Positions 24,927 to 33,848 of a stretch of 64,000 nt of DNA are shown here, piece by piece. The translations under genes and the position numbers were made by a program. The notes below the pieces were generated by a model, which was not told the DNA's origin, did not search any database, and saw nothing but the letters and a program-made list of their open reading frames with translations. The stretch is from CAUZJF01 sp965248605 (GTDB lineage Bacteria; Chloroflexota; Dehalococcoidia; Lucifugimonadales; CAUZJF01): the NCBI GenBank assembly GCA_965248605.1, contig CBDFJV010000007.1, forward strand, positions 1,550,001 to 1,614,000, in the 5' to 3' direction. The number at the start of each line of letters is the position of its first letter. Position 1 is the stretch's first letter.

Positions 24927-26582
24927 ATGACAAACGCAAGCAACAACGGAGCGAAAAAGGCTGCCACGTACCCCGATACGGGGAACGGGAAGGTAGCCGA
25001 GGCGAACAACGGACGGCACATGCAGACCGTGGTAAACGGCGGACCCGGCACAGCCGGGTCTGAGCTGGTCGACGGCTGGGACAGCCTTCCGCCAGCCGTG
25101 ACGCGAGAGCTGGCCAAGCCGCTGGACCCGAGTCTGGTGTCCCAGCGCAGGGGCCGGGCCGGGCGCGACTACAGCTACATCGAAGGGCACAGCGTCATCG
25201 ACCAGGCCAACCGCATCTTCGGCCACGGGGGTTGGGGATTTGACCTCGCGGGCGAGGTGGTCCTGCGGGAGATCGAGAACGTCGATCCGAAGACGGGCGA
25301 AGTGCGGCGCATCCGCGCCTACAGCGCCCCGGTTCGGGTGGCCGTCCCAGGCGCGCCCCCACGCACCGACGTGGGGTTCCACGTCGTCGCCGAGGAGACC
25401 GGAGAGGGGCATGAGACTGCATTCAAAGGATGTGTGACGGACGGTCTCAAACGTGCCCTGCGCAGCTTTGGAGAGCAGCTTGGCAACTCGCTCTACGGCG
25501 ACCAACCCGCCAACGGCCATAGGGCCGCGCAAAACGCCGGAGTCGGCACAGCCGGGGTGGTGGACCTGATCGCCCAACTGATACGGGTGCCTTCGGGATA
25601 CTACTATAGGAACCGGGAGGTGCTGCGCATCCTCGACCCGTGCTGCGGCGCGGGGGAGGCCGTGGCCCAGCTGGCCGAGCGCCTGAGCCAGCCCGGCAGC
25701 GCTCCCGTCGAGACGTGCGGCGTCGAGCTGCACCGCGACCGGGCCGAACAGGCGGAGGGCCGGTTGGACCGCACACTGGCCGCAGACCTGTTCCAGACCT
25801 CCATAGCCAACGGGGCCTTCGGCCTCGCTTTCGTCAACCCGCCCTACGACCATGACGCGGAGAAGAAGCGTACGGAGCACAGCTTCCTGGTGCACTGCAC
25901 GCGCTACCTCACGGAGAGCGGACTGCTGGTGTTCATCGTTCCCAGGCGGCGGCTCGCGGTCTCGGCTCGCTATCTGGCCGCGCACTACCAGAGGCTGCGG
26001 TGCTGGGCCTTCCCGGACCCGGAGCGGCAGGTATTCGACCAGGTGGTCCTGGCAGGCTACCGCAAGATGGAGCCCCACCTGGACGAGCACGCCGAGCGGC
26101 AGGTCAGGGAGTGGGCAGAGGGAGAGCCACCTGCCCTGCCTGCCGGTACAGGCGGGCCGTCAGGCAGGGAGGAGCTGTACCCAAGCACCTATCCGGAGCT
26201 CCATGCACCGACCACACCGGCGGGAGAGGTCCTGTTCGCGCCCCGCACCGTCGATCCGACGGCGGCAGCGGTAGAAGCCCGGCGGTCTGGGCTGTGGACC
26301 AGCACCGAGATCACCGATTCGCTGTGGCCGTCGCGCAGTCAGAATACCCGACCGCTGATGCCGCTGCGTCGCGGCCACATGGCCATGCTGACCGCAGCGG
26401 GCTTCCTCGACAACCTCTGCCTACAGGCAGACGGACACCGCATCCTGGTCAAGGGCCGGACCACGAAGGAGAAGGTCCTCGCCGAGTCCACGGCGGAGAC
26501 CGAGACCTACCGGGAGAGGCTGCGCACCACTGTCGTCGCCCTGGACCTGGGCGACGGCGAGATCACCGACATCGAGGCGTAG
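24927..26582 (+). CDS. Rad52-type annealing protein fused to a DNA methyltransferase
   Basis: 551 residues; start chosen at 24927 after AAAAGGAGA. Residues about 1-205 match the arm B Rad52-type protein (GRAGRDYSYIEGHSVIDQAN, FGHGGWGFDLAGEV, HETAFKGCVTDGLKRALRSF). After GVGTAG the sequence switches to an adenine-specific-type methyltransferase: ILDPCCGAGEAVAQLAE (SAM-binding) and LAFVNPPYDHDAEKKRTEH (NPPY). The arm B gene instead continues with its own 70-residue tail. The fusion is one uninterrupted frame and probably arose by deletion of the intervening genes. Such methyltransferases commonly sit next to the SNF2-type helicase, as here. Confidence 0.85.
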   Translation: MTNASNNGAKKAATYPDTGNGKVAEANNGRHMQTVVNGGPGTAGSELVDGWDSLPPAVTRELAKPLDPSLVSQRRGRAGRDYSYIEGHSVIDQANRIFGHGGWGFDLAGEVVLREIENVDPKTGEVRRIRAYSAPVRVAVPGAPPRTDVGFHVVAEETGEGHETAFKGCVTDGLKRALRSFGEQLGNSLYGDQPANGHRAAQNAGVGTAGVVDLIAQLIRVPSGYYYRNREVLRILDPCCGAGEAVAQLAERLSQPGSAPVETCGVELHRDRAEQAEGRLDRTLAADLFQTSIANGAFGLAFVNPPYDHDAEKKRTEHSFLVHCTRYLTESGLLVFIVPRRRLAVSARYLAAHYQRLRCWAFPDPERQVFDQVVLAGYRKMEPHLDEHAERQVREWAEGEPPALPAGTGGPSGREELYPSTYPELHAPTTPAGEVLFAPRTVDPTAAAVEARRSGLWTSTEITDSLWPSRSQNTRPLMPLRRGHMAMLTAAGFLDNLCLQADGHRILVKGRTTKEKVLAESTAETETYRERLRTTVVALDLGDGEITDIEA

Positions 26583-26605
26583 CCGCGTCACCTCACTAAC
26601 GACAC

Positions 26606-26651
26606 GAGGCCCCGCCGGTTCTCGCATGGACCAGCGGGGCCTCGCCCTTTT
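26606..26651 (+). terminator. GC-rich terminator-like hairpin
   Basis: GAGGCCCCGC (26606-26615) pairs with GCGGGGCCTC (26634-26643), followed by GCCCTTTT. It lies between the fusion gene and the helicase. Similar hairpins separate most cistrons of arm B. Confidence 0.7.
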
Positions 26652-26704
26652 GGCAGACCTCACCAATGACACACACCTACATATAAGGAAAAGGAGAGAA
26701 GGAA

Positions 26705-29700
26705 ATGAACCTGTCAGAGTTCGTAGACACATACCGCGACGCGATCGCGGCGAGGGTCGTCGAGTCGTACCCGCCTCTGTACCGGCCGTCCACCAACGGC
26801 CACCGCCTGCCGCAGCTGCTGCGCTCCCCCATCGGCGCGCAGGCGGACGCCGTACGGGGCACGGCCCTGTCGCTCCGCGCGCGCCGTGGCACCACCGTCG
26901 TGGGCGAGATGGGCACCGGCAAGACCTTCAGTGCGCCGCGTAACGCGGCATAGGATACCCGGCTCAGCCGGGAAGAACTCGGAGAAAGTTCTTGGGCTAA
27001 CCGACCCACCTCGAAGCGAAAGCCTAGGGGGACAACAGCATGTCGGTAAAGCGGCTACAGTCCCAAAGCGTTGTAGGACTGGTTCCGCAAGGCCCGCACG
27101 ATACGGTGAAAGCTTGATTGCCTGAACCCCAGTTCCCAGTTGGTGTTCTTGCCACCCGCCGGTAGAACGCTTGTAGCCCGGCGCCGCTCATTGCACTGGT
27201 CTGATGAATGGAACAATGCAACTCCGATGAGTGGACGATGACCGATGCGGTTTATTCAAGGGAACGAACGGGGCACCTAAGTCGCGCTAGATACGTCCTA
27301 TGTCGAAGACAAAGAAGATACCAAAGACGTTTCTCGCCAAAAAGAGGCCAGTGACAATCCCAATCCAACGCAGCAACGACCCAACCGGATGCCCTCGTGA
27401 GGACTTCGGGCGGCGAAGCCATCGTACTAGGCCAATGAGGCCGCCGAGCGCCATGCCGACGACCAAATCGCCTAGCAGGCTTCCCCAAACCACTGATGTT
27501 GGTGTCGCTTCAACAACGTCCACGCTGTAACAGTAATCGCACGTCATCCCAAAGTCAACGGAACGCGGGATTGCCTACGGGGGGAGACCCCTATGGCAAC
27601 GGAGTCCTCGTAGTAGTCCGAGCCGGGGAAAGCCCGGCACATGGCGAAGGAGGACAGGTGGTTTCGACGGAATACAACAGGGAGGTATGCACAATGCAAC
27701 AAGCCGAAACTGTATTGAACGTCATACGCAAACGCGGAGAACGAGGATTGCCGCTGGAGAACATCTATCGGCTACTGTACAACCGGAACCTTTACCTGCG
27801 GGCCTACGGTCGTATCTACTCAAACCAGGGGGCTACGACCAAAGGAGTCACCGCAGAGACCATGGACGGTATGTCACTGGCGAAAATCGACCGCATCATC
27901 GAAGCCCTGCGCTACGAGCGGTTCCGATGGACGCCGGTGCGTCGGGTCAACATTCCCAAGCCTAACGGCAAGACCCGCGCCTTGGGCATACCGACGGGGC
28001 CGGATAAGCTGCTGCAAGAGGTCATCCGGATGATTCTGGAAGCCTACTATGAGCCGCAGTTTTCCGACCGCTCCCACGGCTTTCGGCCCGACCGGGGGTG
28101 CCACACCGCCTTGAGCAACGTGACCACCCACTGGACTGGTGTCCGCTGGTTCGTCGAGGGCGACATCAAAGGGTGCTTTGACAACATCGACCACGATGTC
28201 CTGTTGTCGGTGCTCTGCGAGAAGCTCCACGACAACCGATTCCTACGCTTGCTGAGGTACCTACTGAAAGCGGGCTACGTTGAGGACTGGAAGTATGGCC
28301 GCACGCTGAGCGGGACACCGCAAGGCAGCATCGTCAGCCCCATCCTCGCCAACATCTACCTAGACCGGTTGGACAAGTTTGTCGAGAACGTGCTGATACC
28401 AGCCCACACCCGTGGCTCAGCCCGGAGAGACAACCGCGAGTACACACGTTTGCTGAACCAAGCGGCCCGCCAGAGGAAGCGGGGGAACCACGCCGAGGCA
28501 CTGCAACTGCGCAAGCAAATGCAACAACTGCCGTCACGTGACCCCTACGACCCCGGCTACCGCCGGTTACGGTACGTACGCTACGCGGACGACTTCGTGC
28601 TGGGTTTCATCGGGCCAAAGGCCGAAGCCCAACAGGTGAAAGAGTCCTTGGAGACGTTCCTGCGCGACTCGCTCAAGCTGGAGCTATCCAGGGAGAAAAC
28701 TCTCATAACCCACGCCACCAGCCAGGCGGCGCGGTTCCTCGGCTACGAACTCGTGAACCAACAGGCTAACGACCAGTTCGACCGCAATGGTCGGCGCAGG
28801 GTCAACGGCCAAATCGGATTGCGGGTTCCCGCCGACGTCATCGAGCAACATTGCCAAGCCTACATGCGCAAAGGCAAACCGGCACACCGCAGTTACCTAC
28901 TCCACGATGAAGATTTCTCCATCGTGGCACAGTACCAGTCGGAGTTCCGGGGCGTCGTCAACTACTACCTTCTGGCCTACAACGTCTCCCATTTCGGGAA
29001 ACTGAAAGGGGTCATGGAGATGTCGCTGGCACGGACCCTTGCGGCAAAGCACAAGTCCACCGCACGGAAGATGCAACGCCAGTATAAGAGCGTCGCGGAA
29101 ACCGAGCACGGGCCGCGCGTCTGTCTCAAGGTCGTCAAGCAGCAGGACAACGGCAAACGCCCTAAAGTGGCGTACTTCGGTGGCATACCCCTGAAACGGC
29201 AACGGCAGGCAGTTCTAGTCGACCAACAGCCTCAGCGGTACAGGGCTGGCCGCAACGAGCTTATCAAACGGCTCGAAGCGGACAAATGCGAAATGTGCGA
29301 CTCAACGGTGAAAGTGGAAATCCACCACATCCGCGCCCTTCGCGACCTGAACGTGAAAGGCCAACGGGAAAAGCCCAAGTGGGTACAACTCATGGCGGCG
29401 CGGAAACGAAAGACCCTTGCGGTCTGCCGCACGTGTCACATGGACATCCACCACGGGCGAATCAATCCGCAGAAGCAGACATAAACCACTGGAGAGCCGG
29501 ATGCGGTGAAAGCCGCACGTCCGGTTCGGAGGAGGGCCGACGGAAAAGTGCTCCGCTAACACGGGGTAACTCGCCGGCGGCCTATCCTACTCGCCGCTGC
29601 CGCCGCCCACATGGCGGGCTTCAGGCGGATTTTGGTGGTCGGACCGCCACATTTGATGCGGAAGTGGAAGAGAGAGGTCGAGCAGACCGTCCCGAACGCG

Positions 29701-31683
29701 CGCGCAGCCATCGTCAAGTCCATCTCCGACCTGGAGGCGCTGCGCACCTCCCACGGGCCTGGGCCGCTCTTCGTCGTCATGTCACGGGAACGCGCCAAGC
29801 TCTCCTACCGCTGGAAGCCCGCAATAGTGGAGCGCTGGGCGGCCCCGGCTGGCAGGCTACTCCGCGACGAGGAGACCGGGGAGCCGATCCGAGTAGCGTG
29901 CTGCCCGGACTGCCACGCCCCCATCGTCGACGGCGATGGCGTGCCGCTAACCGTCGCCCAGCTGTCCCGCAGAAGGCATCGGTGCACTAGGTGCGGCGGC
30001 GCTCTCTGGCAGGCCGACGTCGCAGGACCGAGGAGGTATCCCCTGGCCGACTACGTCAAGCACCGCATGAGGGGCTTCTTCGACCTGCTGATCGCAGACG
30101 AGGTCCATGAGTTCAAGGGCAGAGGCTCGGCCCAGGGCATCGCGGCGGGCATCCTCGCCGACGCCTGCGGCAGGTCGCTTACGCTTTCCGGGACTCTTAT
30201 GGGAGGGTACAGCTCAACGTTGTTCCATCTCCTCTACAGGTTCTCCCCGGAGATCAGGACGGAGTTCGGCAGATCGGAGGAGGGCCGCTGGATAAGCCGG
30301 TACGGCTTCCTGGAGGAGACGGTCCGTCGCGGGGACGACGGCGGCTACGACGAGGACGGCAGAAGCAGCCGGAGAAGGCGCTACCGCAAGACGGTGCGCG
30401 AGAAGCCGGGGCTCGCCCCCGCTGCACTTTTCCACCTCATAGGACACAGCGTGTTCCTGCGGCTGTCCGACGTGGCCTCCGACCTGCCGCCTTACGAGGA
30501 GCAGGTGCTCCTGTCCTCGATGGACTCCGAGCCCGACGCCACGGAGCTATCGCAGCGCAAGGCATACGACAAGCTCTTCGACACGCTGCGGTCCGCTCTG
30601 ACCGAGGCCCTCGCCAAGGGCTCCAAGAGGCTGCTGGCCACGTACCTTCAAAGCCTTCTGGCCTACCCGGACGGCTGCACGCGGGGCGAGACGGCGTTCG
30701 ATCCCACGACCGGGGACGTGCTCGTGCAGATACCTCCGCTGTCGGACGAGAGGCTATACCCAAAGGAAAAGGCCCTGCTCGACCTGGTGGCCGCCGAGCG
30801 GCTGGAGGGGAGAAGGGTCCTCGTCTACGCGACCCACACGGGTACGCGGGACGTGACCGGGCGGATGAGCGACATCCTCGAAAGACACGGGTTCCGGGTG
30901 GCGGTGATGAAGGCCGACGCCGTTGCCCCCGACCGCAGGGAGGCGTGGGTCGCCGAGAGGGTAAAGGAGGGCATCGACATATTGATCTGCCACCCCCGCC
31001 TGGTGCAGACCGGCCTCGACCTGGTGGACTTTCCGACGATCTGTTGGATGGAAACAGACTACAGCGTCTACACGATGCGGCAGGCTTCGCGCCGCTCGTG
31101 GCGCATCGGCCAGACCAGGCCGGTCAGGGTCGTCTTCATGGCCTACAGAAACAGCCTCCAGGCCGACGCACTCAAGCTGGTGGCCAAGAAACTGCAGAGC
31201 TCTCTGGCGGTGGAGGGCGAGCTGCCAGAGGACGGGCTTGCCGCATATGGCGACGACGGTGACGATCTGATGCTCGCCCTGGCGCGGAAGATCGTCAATG
31301 GGGAGGAGGGAGAGGAGGAGACCGTGGAGGCGGTGTTCGCGCAGGCGCGGGACGCCGAGGCCGTCGCCGAGGAGCTGCTGGTGGACGAGGGGTGGAGGGC
31401 GCTTGAGGTCGAGCCGGAGATCGTCGAGGTGTCCGCCTCGGCGGACAACGGGACCAATGGGACCGGAGTGGCCGTCGAGATCGGCGTGACAAACGGTCGC
31501 GCCGCCGAATCAGACGAGGCGCAGCAAGCGGTGTTCTCCTGGGCGGAGTTCATCGTGGAGACGCCGGTCAAGCGGAACGGCAGGCGCCGGAAGCAACCGC
31601 AACCGGCGTCGCTGTCGCTGTTCGAGTGGGCGCTCGTCGAGGAGGAGAGGGAGGAGGAGCTGGTCGGCCTACCGGCAGACTAG
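26705..31683 (+). CDS. SNF2-type helicase, split by a group II intron (arm A)
   Basis: Exon 1 is 26705-26930 and exon 2 is 29591-31683, together 773 codons including the stop. The junction reads GEMGTGKTF-IAAAAAHM, so the intron sits directly behind Walker A. Other motifs are DLLIADEVHEFKG (DExx box), SLTLSGTLMGG, four cysteines in two CxxC pairs (CCPDCH, CTRCGG) and QASRRSWRIGQTRPVRVVF (motif VI). This is the Swi2/Snf2-like helicase common on conjugative elements. Splicing of the intron is required for a full protein. The acidic C-terminal tail is variable between arms. Confidence 0.9.
27287..27547 (-). CDS. Small membrane protein antisense within intron I1
   Basis: 86 residues with two convincing hydrophobic stretches (VVWGSLLGDLVVGMALGGLI and WIGIVTGLFLARNVFGIFFV) separated by a basic loop (RWLRRPKSSRGHP). 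It lies between the intron 5' domains and the RT gene, on the opposite strand. The ribosome-binding site is weak. Composition and length look like a real protein. A second intron (42998-46434) carries a different antisense membrane ORF at the equivalent place. Confidence 0.45.
   Translation of the reverse strand: MTCDYCYSVDVVEATPTSVVWGSLLGDLVVGMALGGLIGLVRWLRRPKSSRGHPVGSLLRWIGIVTGLFLARNVFGIFFVFDIGRI
27694..29484 (+). CDS. Group II intron reverse transcriptase/maturase with HNH domain (I1)
   Basis: 596 residues from the ATG at 27694 (GGGAGG before it). RT motifs include PKPNGKTRALGIPTGPDKLL, SHGFRPDRGCHTAL, GDIKGCFDNIDHDVLL, GTPQGSIVSPILANIYLDRL and the catalytic YADD (VRYADDFVLGFIGPK). A maturase X region follows, and the C-terminal HNH endonuclease has CEMCDSTVKVEIHHIRALRD and CRTCHMDIHHG. 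All domains needed for splicing and retrohoming are present. Confidence 0.95.
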   Translation: MQQAETVLNVIRKRGERGLPLENIYRLLYNRNLYLRAYGRIYSNQGATTKGVTAETMDGMSLAKIDRIIEALRYERFRWTPVRRVNIPKPNGKTRALGIPTGPDKLLQEVIRMILEAYYEPQFSDRSHGFRPDRGCHTALSNVTTHWTGVRWFVEGDIKGCFDNIDHDVLLSVLCEKLHDNRFLRLLRYLLKAGYVEDWKYGRTLSGTPQGSIVSPILANIYLDRLDKFVENVLIPAHTRGSARRDNREYTRLLNQAARQRKRGNHAEALQLRKQMQQLPSRDPYDPGYRRLRYVRYADDFVLGFIGPKAEAQQVKESLETFLRDSLKLELSREKTLITHATSQAARFLGYELVNQQANDQFDRNGRRRVNGQIGLRVPADVIEQHCQAYMRKGKPAHRSYLLHDEDFSIVAQYQSEFRGVVNYYLLAYNVSHFGKLKGVMEMSLARTLAAKHKSTARKMQRQYKSVAETEHGPRVCLKVVKQQDNGKRPKVAYFGGIPLKRQRQAVLVDQQPQRYRAGRNELIKRLEADKCEMCDSTVKVEIHHIRALRDLNVKGQREKPKWVQLMAARKRKTLAVCRTCHMDIHHGRINPQKQT

Positions 31684-31993
31684 GTGCTGACCGAAACGCA
31701 AGGGGCGGCCATCGTATTGCACGGTGGTCGCCTCTGCTCGTTCATCTATATGTGTGCCTTTTTTTGTTGTCAGAAAGGGCCGCTCGGTCTGCCCTCAAAA
31801 CGGCCATCACCTTTAGTATCGCCCACGAGCGGACCCACCGGCTGCCGCTAGACGGTCGTGGCGCGCCGGGGTCCGTCACCAGCGGGGGCATTCGGGTTGT
31901 CCAGGCTGCTAACAGGGCAGTAGCATGGTGGCCAGGACGGGCACAACCCCTGTTCTGTACGTCGGCGTCTAGGGTGGTGTTGGTGTAGGTTTC
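31684..31993. other. Intergenic region with hairpin after the helicase
   Basis: A GC-rich inverted repeat (GCGGCCATCG at 31705, imperfect partner CGGTGGTCGC ending near 31731) lies behind the helicase stop, like other hairpins of the element. A T-run follows some 30 bases later. Homology with arm B ends here. No gene is seen before the convergent gene stop at 31994. Confidence 0.5.
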
Positions 31994-33820
31994 TCAATTC
32001 TGAGTCGGGGTGGTCGTAGCCGTGTCATCGGCGGCAGGCGTAGGGAGGCAGTCCGTGTCTCCGGTTGCGCCGGTGAGGTTGGCTTCGCTCTTCCTGATGC
32101 GCAGCATGAGCAGGTCGCCGTCGCTCCAGGGCTGATCGCACACGCCCCAGGCAAGCGCCGGTGCGCCGCCAAGGGTGGCCTCAACCGCGTCGTCGAAGTC
32201 CAGGCGCAGAGACACAGAGCCGTCCAGCGCGATGAAGTCCACGTGGTGGTCCGCCAGAGCGTTGTCGTCAGGCTCAAGCCTCATCACGACGCGGTCAGAT
32301 TCCCACTCGATGCGCCGGATGGTTGTCTGGCTCCCGTTGAGGGTGAACTCAGCCGGCTTGAGTACGCCGTCTGCTCCGCCCGCGCCCACCGATTTGCCGC
32401 CCCCCACAGGGTCGAAGAACGCCTCGTGAAGCACCCCCTCCGGCGCCGCCACGTGGATGAACCTCTCGCTTGCCGTCTTCATTGCTTCTGGGAACTCGTC
32501 GGCACCGCATATGGTCATCCAAGCGAAGGGTGCGGACCAGTAAAAGAATCTATACTCTCCCTGAGGTAGCGGGCGTTCCGTATGGAATATGTCGGGATCG
32601 GTATTGAACAGGTGCGCGTCCCTGCCGCCCATATACTCAATTGGCGGGTTTGTCGTACCGCTATTTGGACCGTAGACTTCGGGATCTATTACTTCGGCGC
32701 CGGCTGGCAAGCCAGATGCCATGTCATAGTCCCTTTTCTTGTATCCCAGACCCCATCTGGCCTGTTGAACAAGATAGTACTTCGCAGAGAGGCAATCCTT
32801 GTAGGCCGACTCACCGTGCTCCGCTGCACCCCTTTCGTAATCCTCAACCTCCTCTGCCACCAGGGTTCGCAACTCGGCCAGCGTCGACGGCGCCGCGGTC
32901 TCCGTCGCTCGGGCGTCGGGTGTGGCAGACTTGAAGATCAGACTGCCAGCGGTCTCACCATGAACAGGTTCCCCGCTGGTCACCTCAGCCCCTGGCATCC
33001 ATGCGGGCTGAGCCCACACATAGGGATCGCGATGCTCGTAGGGGTCACGATAGGGGTCTGCATGCATGAGCTCGTAGGCGTAGGTGCTGTTATCCGGGTG
33101 CTGATTGGCAACCAGGAATATGATGGTCTCTCGGCCTTCTATGCTCGTATCGCGCCGTCCTTCCTCCAACTCCGGTGCGGCAGCCTCTATCGCCTCCTGC
33201 TCAGTGCCAAAGCGCTCCCGACACTCCGGCCGTTTTCGACTCCAGTGAGAGTCGAGTACCGACAGCTGATCGTCGCCGCTTCCCTTCAGATACTCGATTA
33301 CGTCGAAGGTGTATGCGACACCCTCGGTATAGTAGCCGCTCATACCAGTAGGCGCCTCACCGCCTTCGGCTGGCTGAGGTGGCAACCATCCTGGGAGTCG
33401 AGAGAATGTGCACTCCACACCTTTGTCATCGTGCGTCACGTCTGCGAGCCCAACCGAGTGGAGGCGCACCCTGGCGATGATGTCGGCGTCGAGTATCTGG
33501 CGTTCCAGAATTGGTGGCCCGGTGTACCGTACGAAGGTCCCAGCGGTTTCAGGGCCATCAGCGGCTGTCTCTGGTCCAACCGGAGACAGAGCTGGCGGCA
33601 GCGGTGGAAGAGCTGGCGACACAGTCTCAGCCTGCGCTGGTGAAGCTGGCGGCAGCGGTGTCAGGGCAGCGGACGGGGTCTCGTCCGTGGCGGGCGGAGG
33701 TGAGGCAGGTTTGGGAGTTCCGCAGGCGATGCATACCGCCGCGCAGACTATTGCCAGCGTTAGCAGACCCTGCCGCAGGTGGCTGTCCTTCAGATTGTAG
33801 GACCACTCCCGGCTAAACAT
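31994..33820 (-). CDS. Large secreted or lipoprotein of unknown function
   Basis: 608 residues. A hydrophobic export segment near residues 19-33 (LLTLAIVCAAVCIAC) may end at a lipidated Cys33, although the lipobox is imperfect. A Pro/Ala/Glu-rich linker of about 60 residues follows, then globular sequence with ILERQILDADIIARVRL and IEGRETIIFLVANQHPDN, and a C-terminal domain ending in a Thr/Pro tail. No enzyme motif is recognised. It is the downstream neighbour of the metzincin-like gene, same strand, 28 bp apart, and so probably co-transcribed. Confidence 0.75.
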   Translation of the reverse strand: MFSREWSYNLKDSHLRQGLLTLAIVCAAVCIACGTPKPASPPPATDETPSAALTPLPPASPAQAETVSPALPPLPPALSPVGPETAADGPETAGTFVRYTGPPILERQILDADIIARVRLHSVGLADVTHDDKGVECTFSRLPGWLPPQPAEGGEAPTGMSGYYTEGVAYTFDVIEYLKGSGDDQLSVLDSHWSRKRPECRERFGTEQEAIEAAAPELEEGRRDTSIEGRETIIFLVANQHPDNSTYAYELMHADPYRDPYEHRDPYVWAQPAWMPGAEVTSGEPVHGETAGSLIFKSATPDARATETAAPSTLAELRTLVAEEVEDYERGAAEHGESAYKDCLSAKYYLVQQARWGLGYKKRDYDMASGLPAGAEVIDPEVYGPNSGTTNPPIEYMGGRDAHLFNTDPDIFHTERPLPQGEYRFFYWSAPFAWMTICGADEFPEAMKTASERFIHVAAPEGVLHEAFFDPVGGGKSVGAGGADGVLKPAEFTLNGSQTTIRRIEWESDRVVMRLEPDDNALADHHVDFIALDGSVSLRLDFDDAVEATLGGAPALAWGVCDQPWSDGDLLMLRIRKSEANLTGATGDTDCLPTPAADDTATTTPTQN

Positions 33821-33848
33821 GAAGCTGACTCCGTGACGCTTGGTAAAC

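Larger units (their letters stand above)
20450..25554 (+). repeat. Arm A of a large inverted duplication
   Basis: Gene order and sequence match 61875 down to about 55860 in inverted orientation: palindrome array, HTH gene, terminator pair, membrane proteins, hypothetical, primase and Rad52 domain. Homology begins at GCGACATTCC next to the recombinase debris. It ends inside the Rad52 gene after GGAGTCGGCACAGCCG. Further matching blocks are the helicase exons. Arm A has extra frameshifts and an IS256 remnant; arm B has an IS110 in the same interval. Confidence 0.92.
26931..29590 (+). mobile_element. Group II intron I1 (complete, RT-encoding)
   Basis: 2660 bp. The 5' end is GTGCGCCGCG, fitting the GUGYG consensus. 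Domain V is the 34-nt hairpin at 29494-29527 (GAGCCGG...CCGGTTC with GAAA-type tetraloop). The 3' end is CCTATCCTAC (AY). Exact removal restores the helicase frame. The 5' part matches the starts of the intron fragments at 42200-42473 and 51077-51349, defining one intron lineage. It encodes an RT and, antisense, a small membrane protein. Confidence 0.93.
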
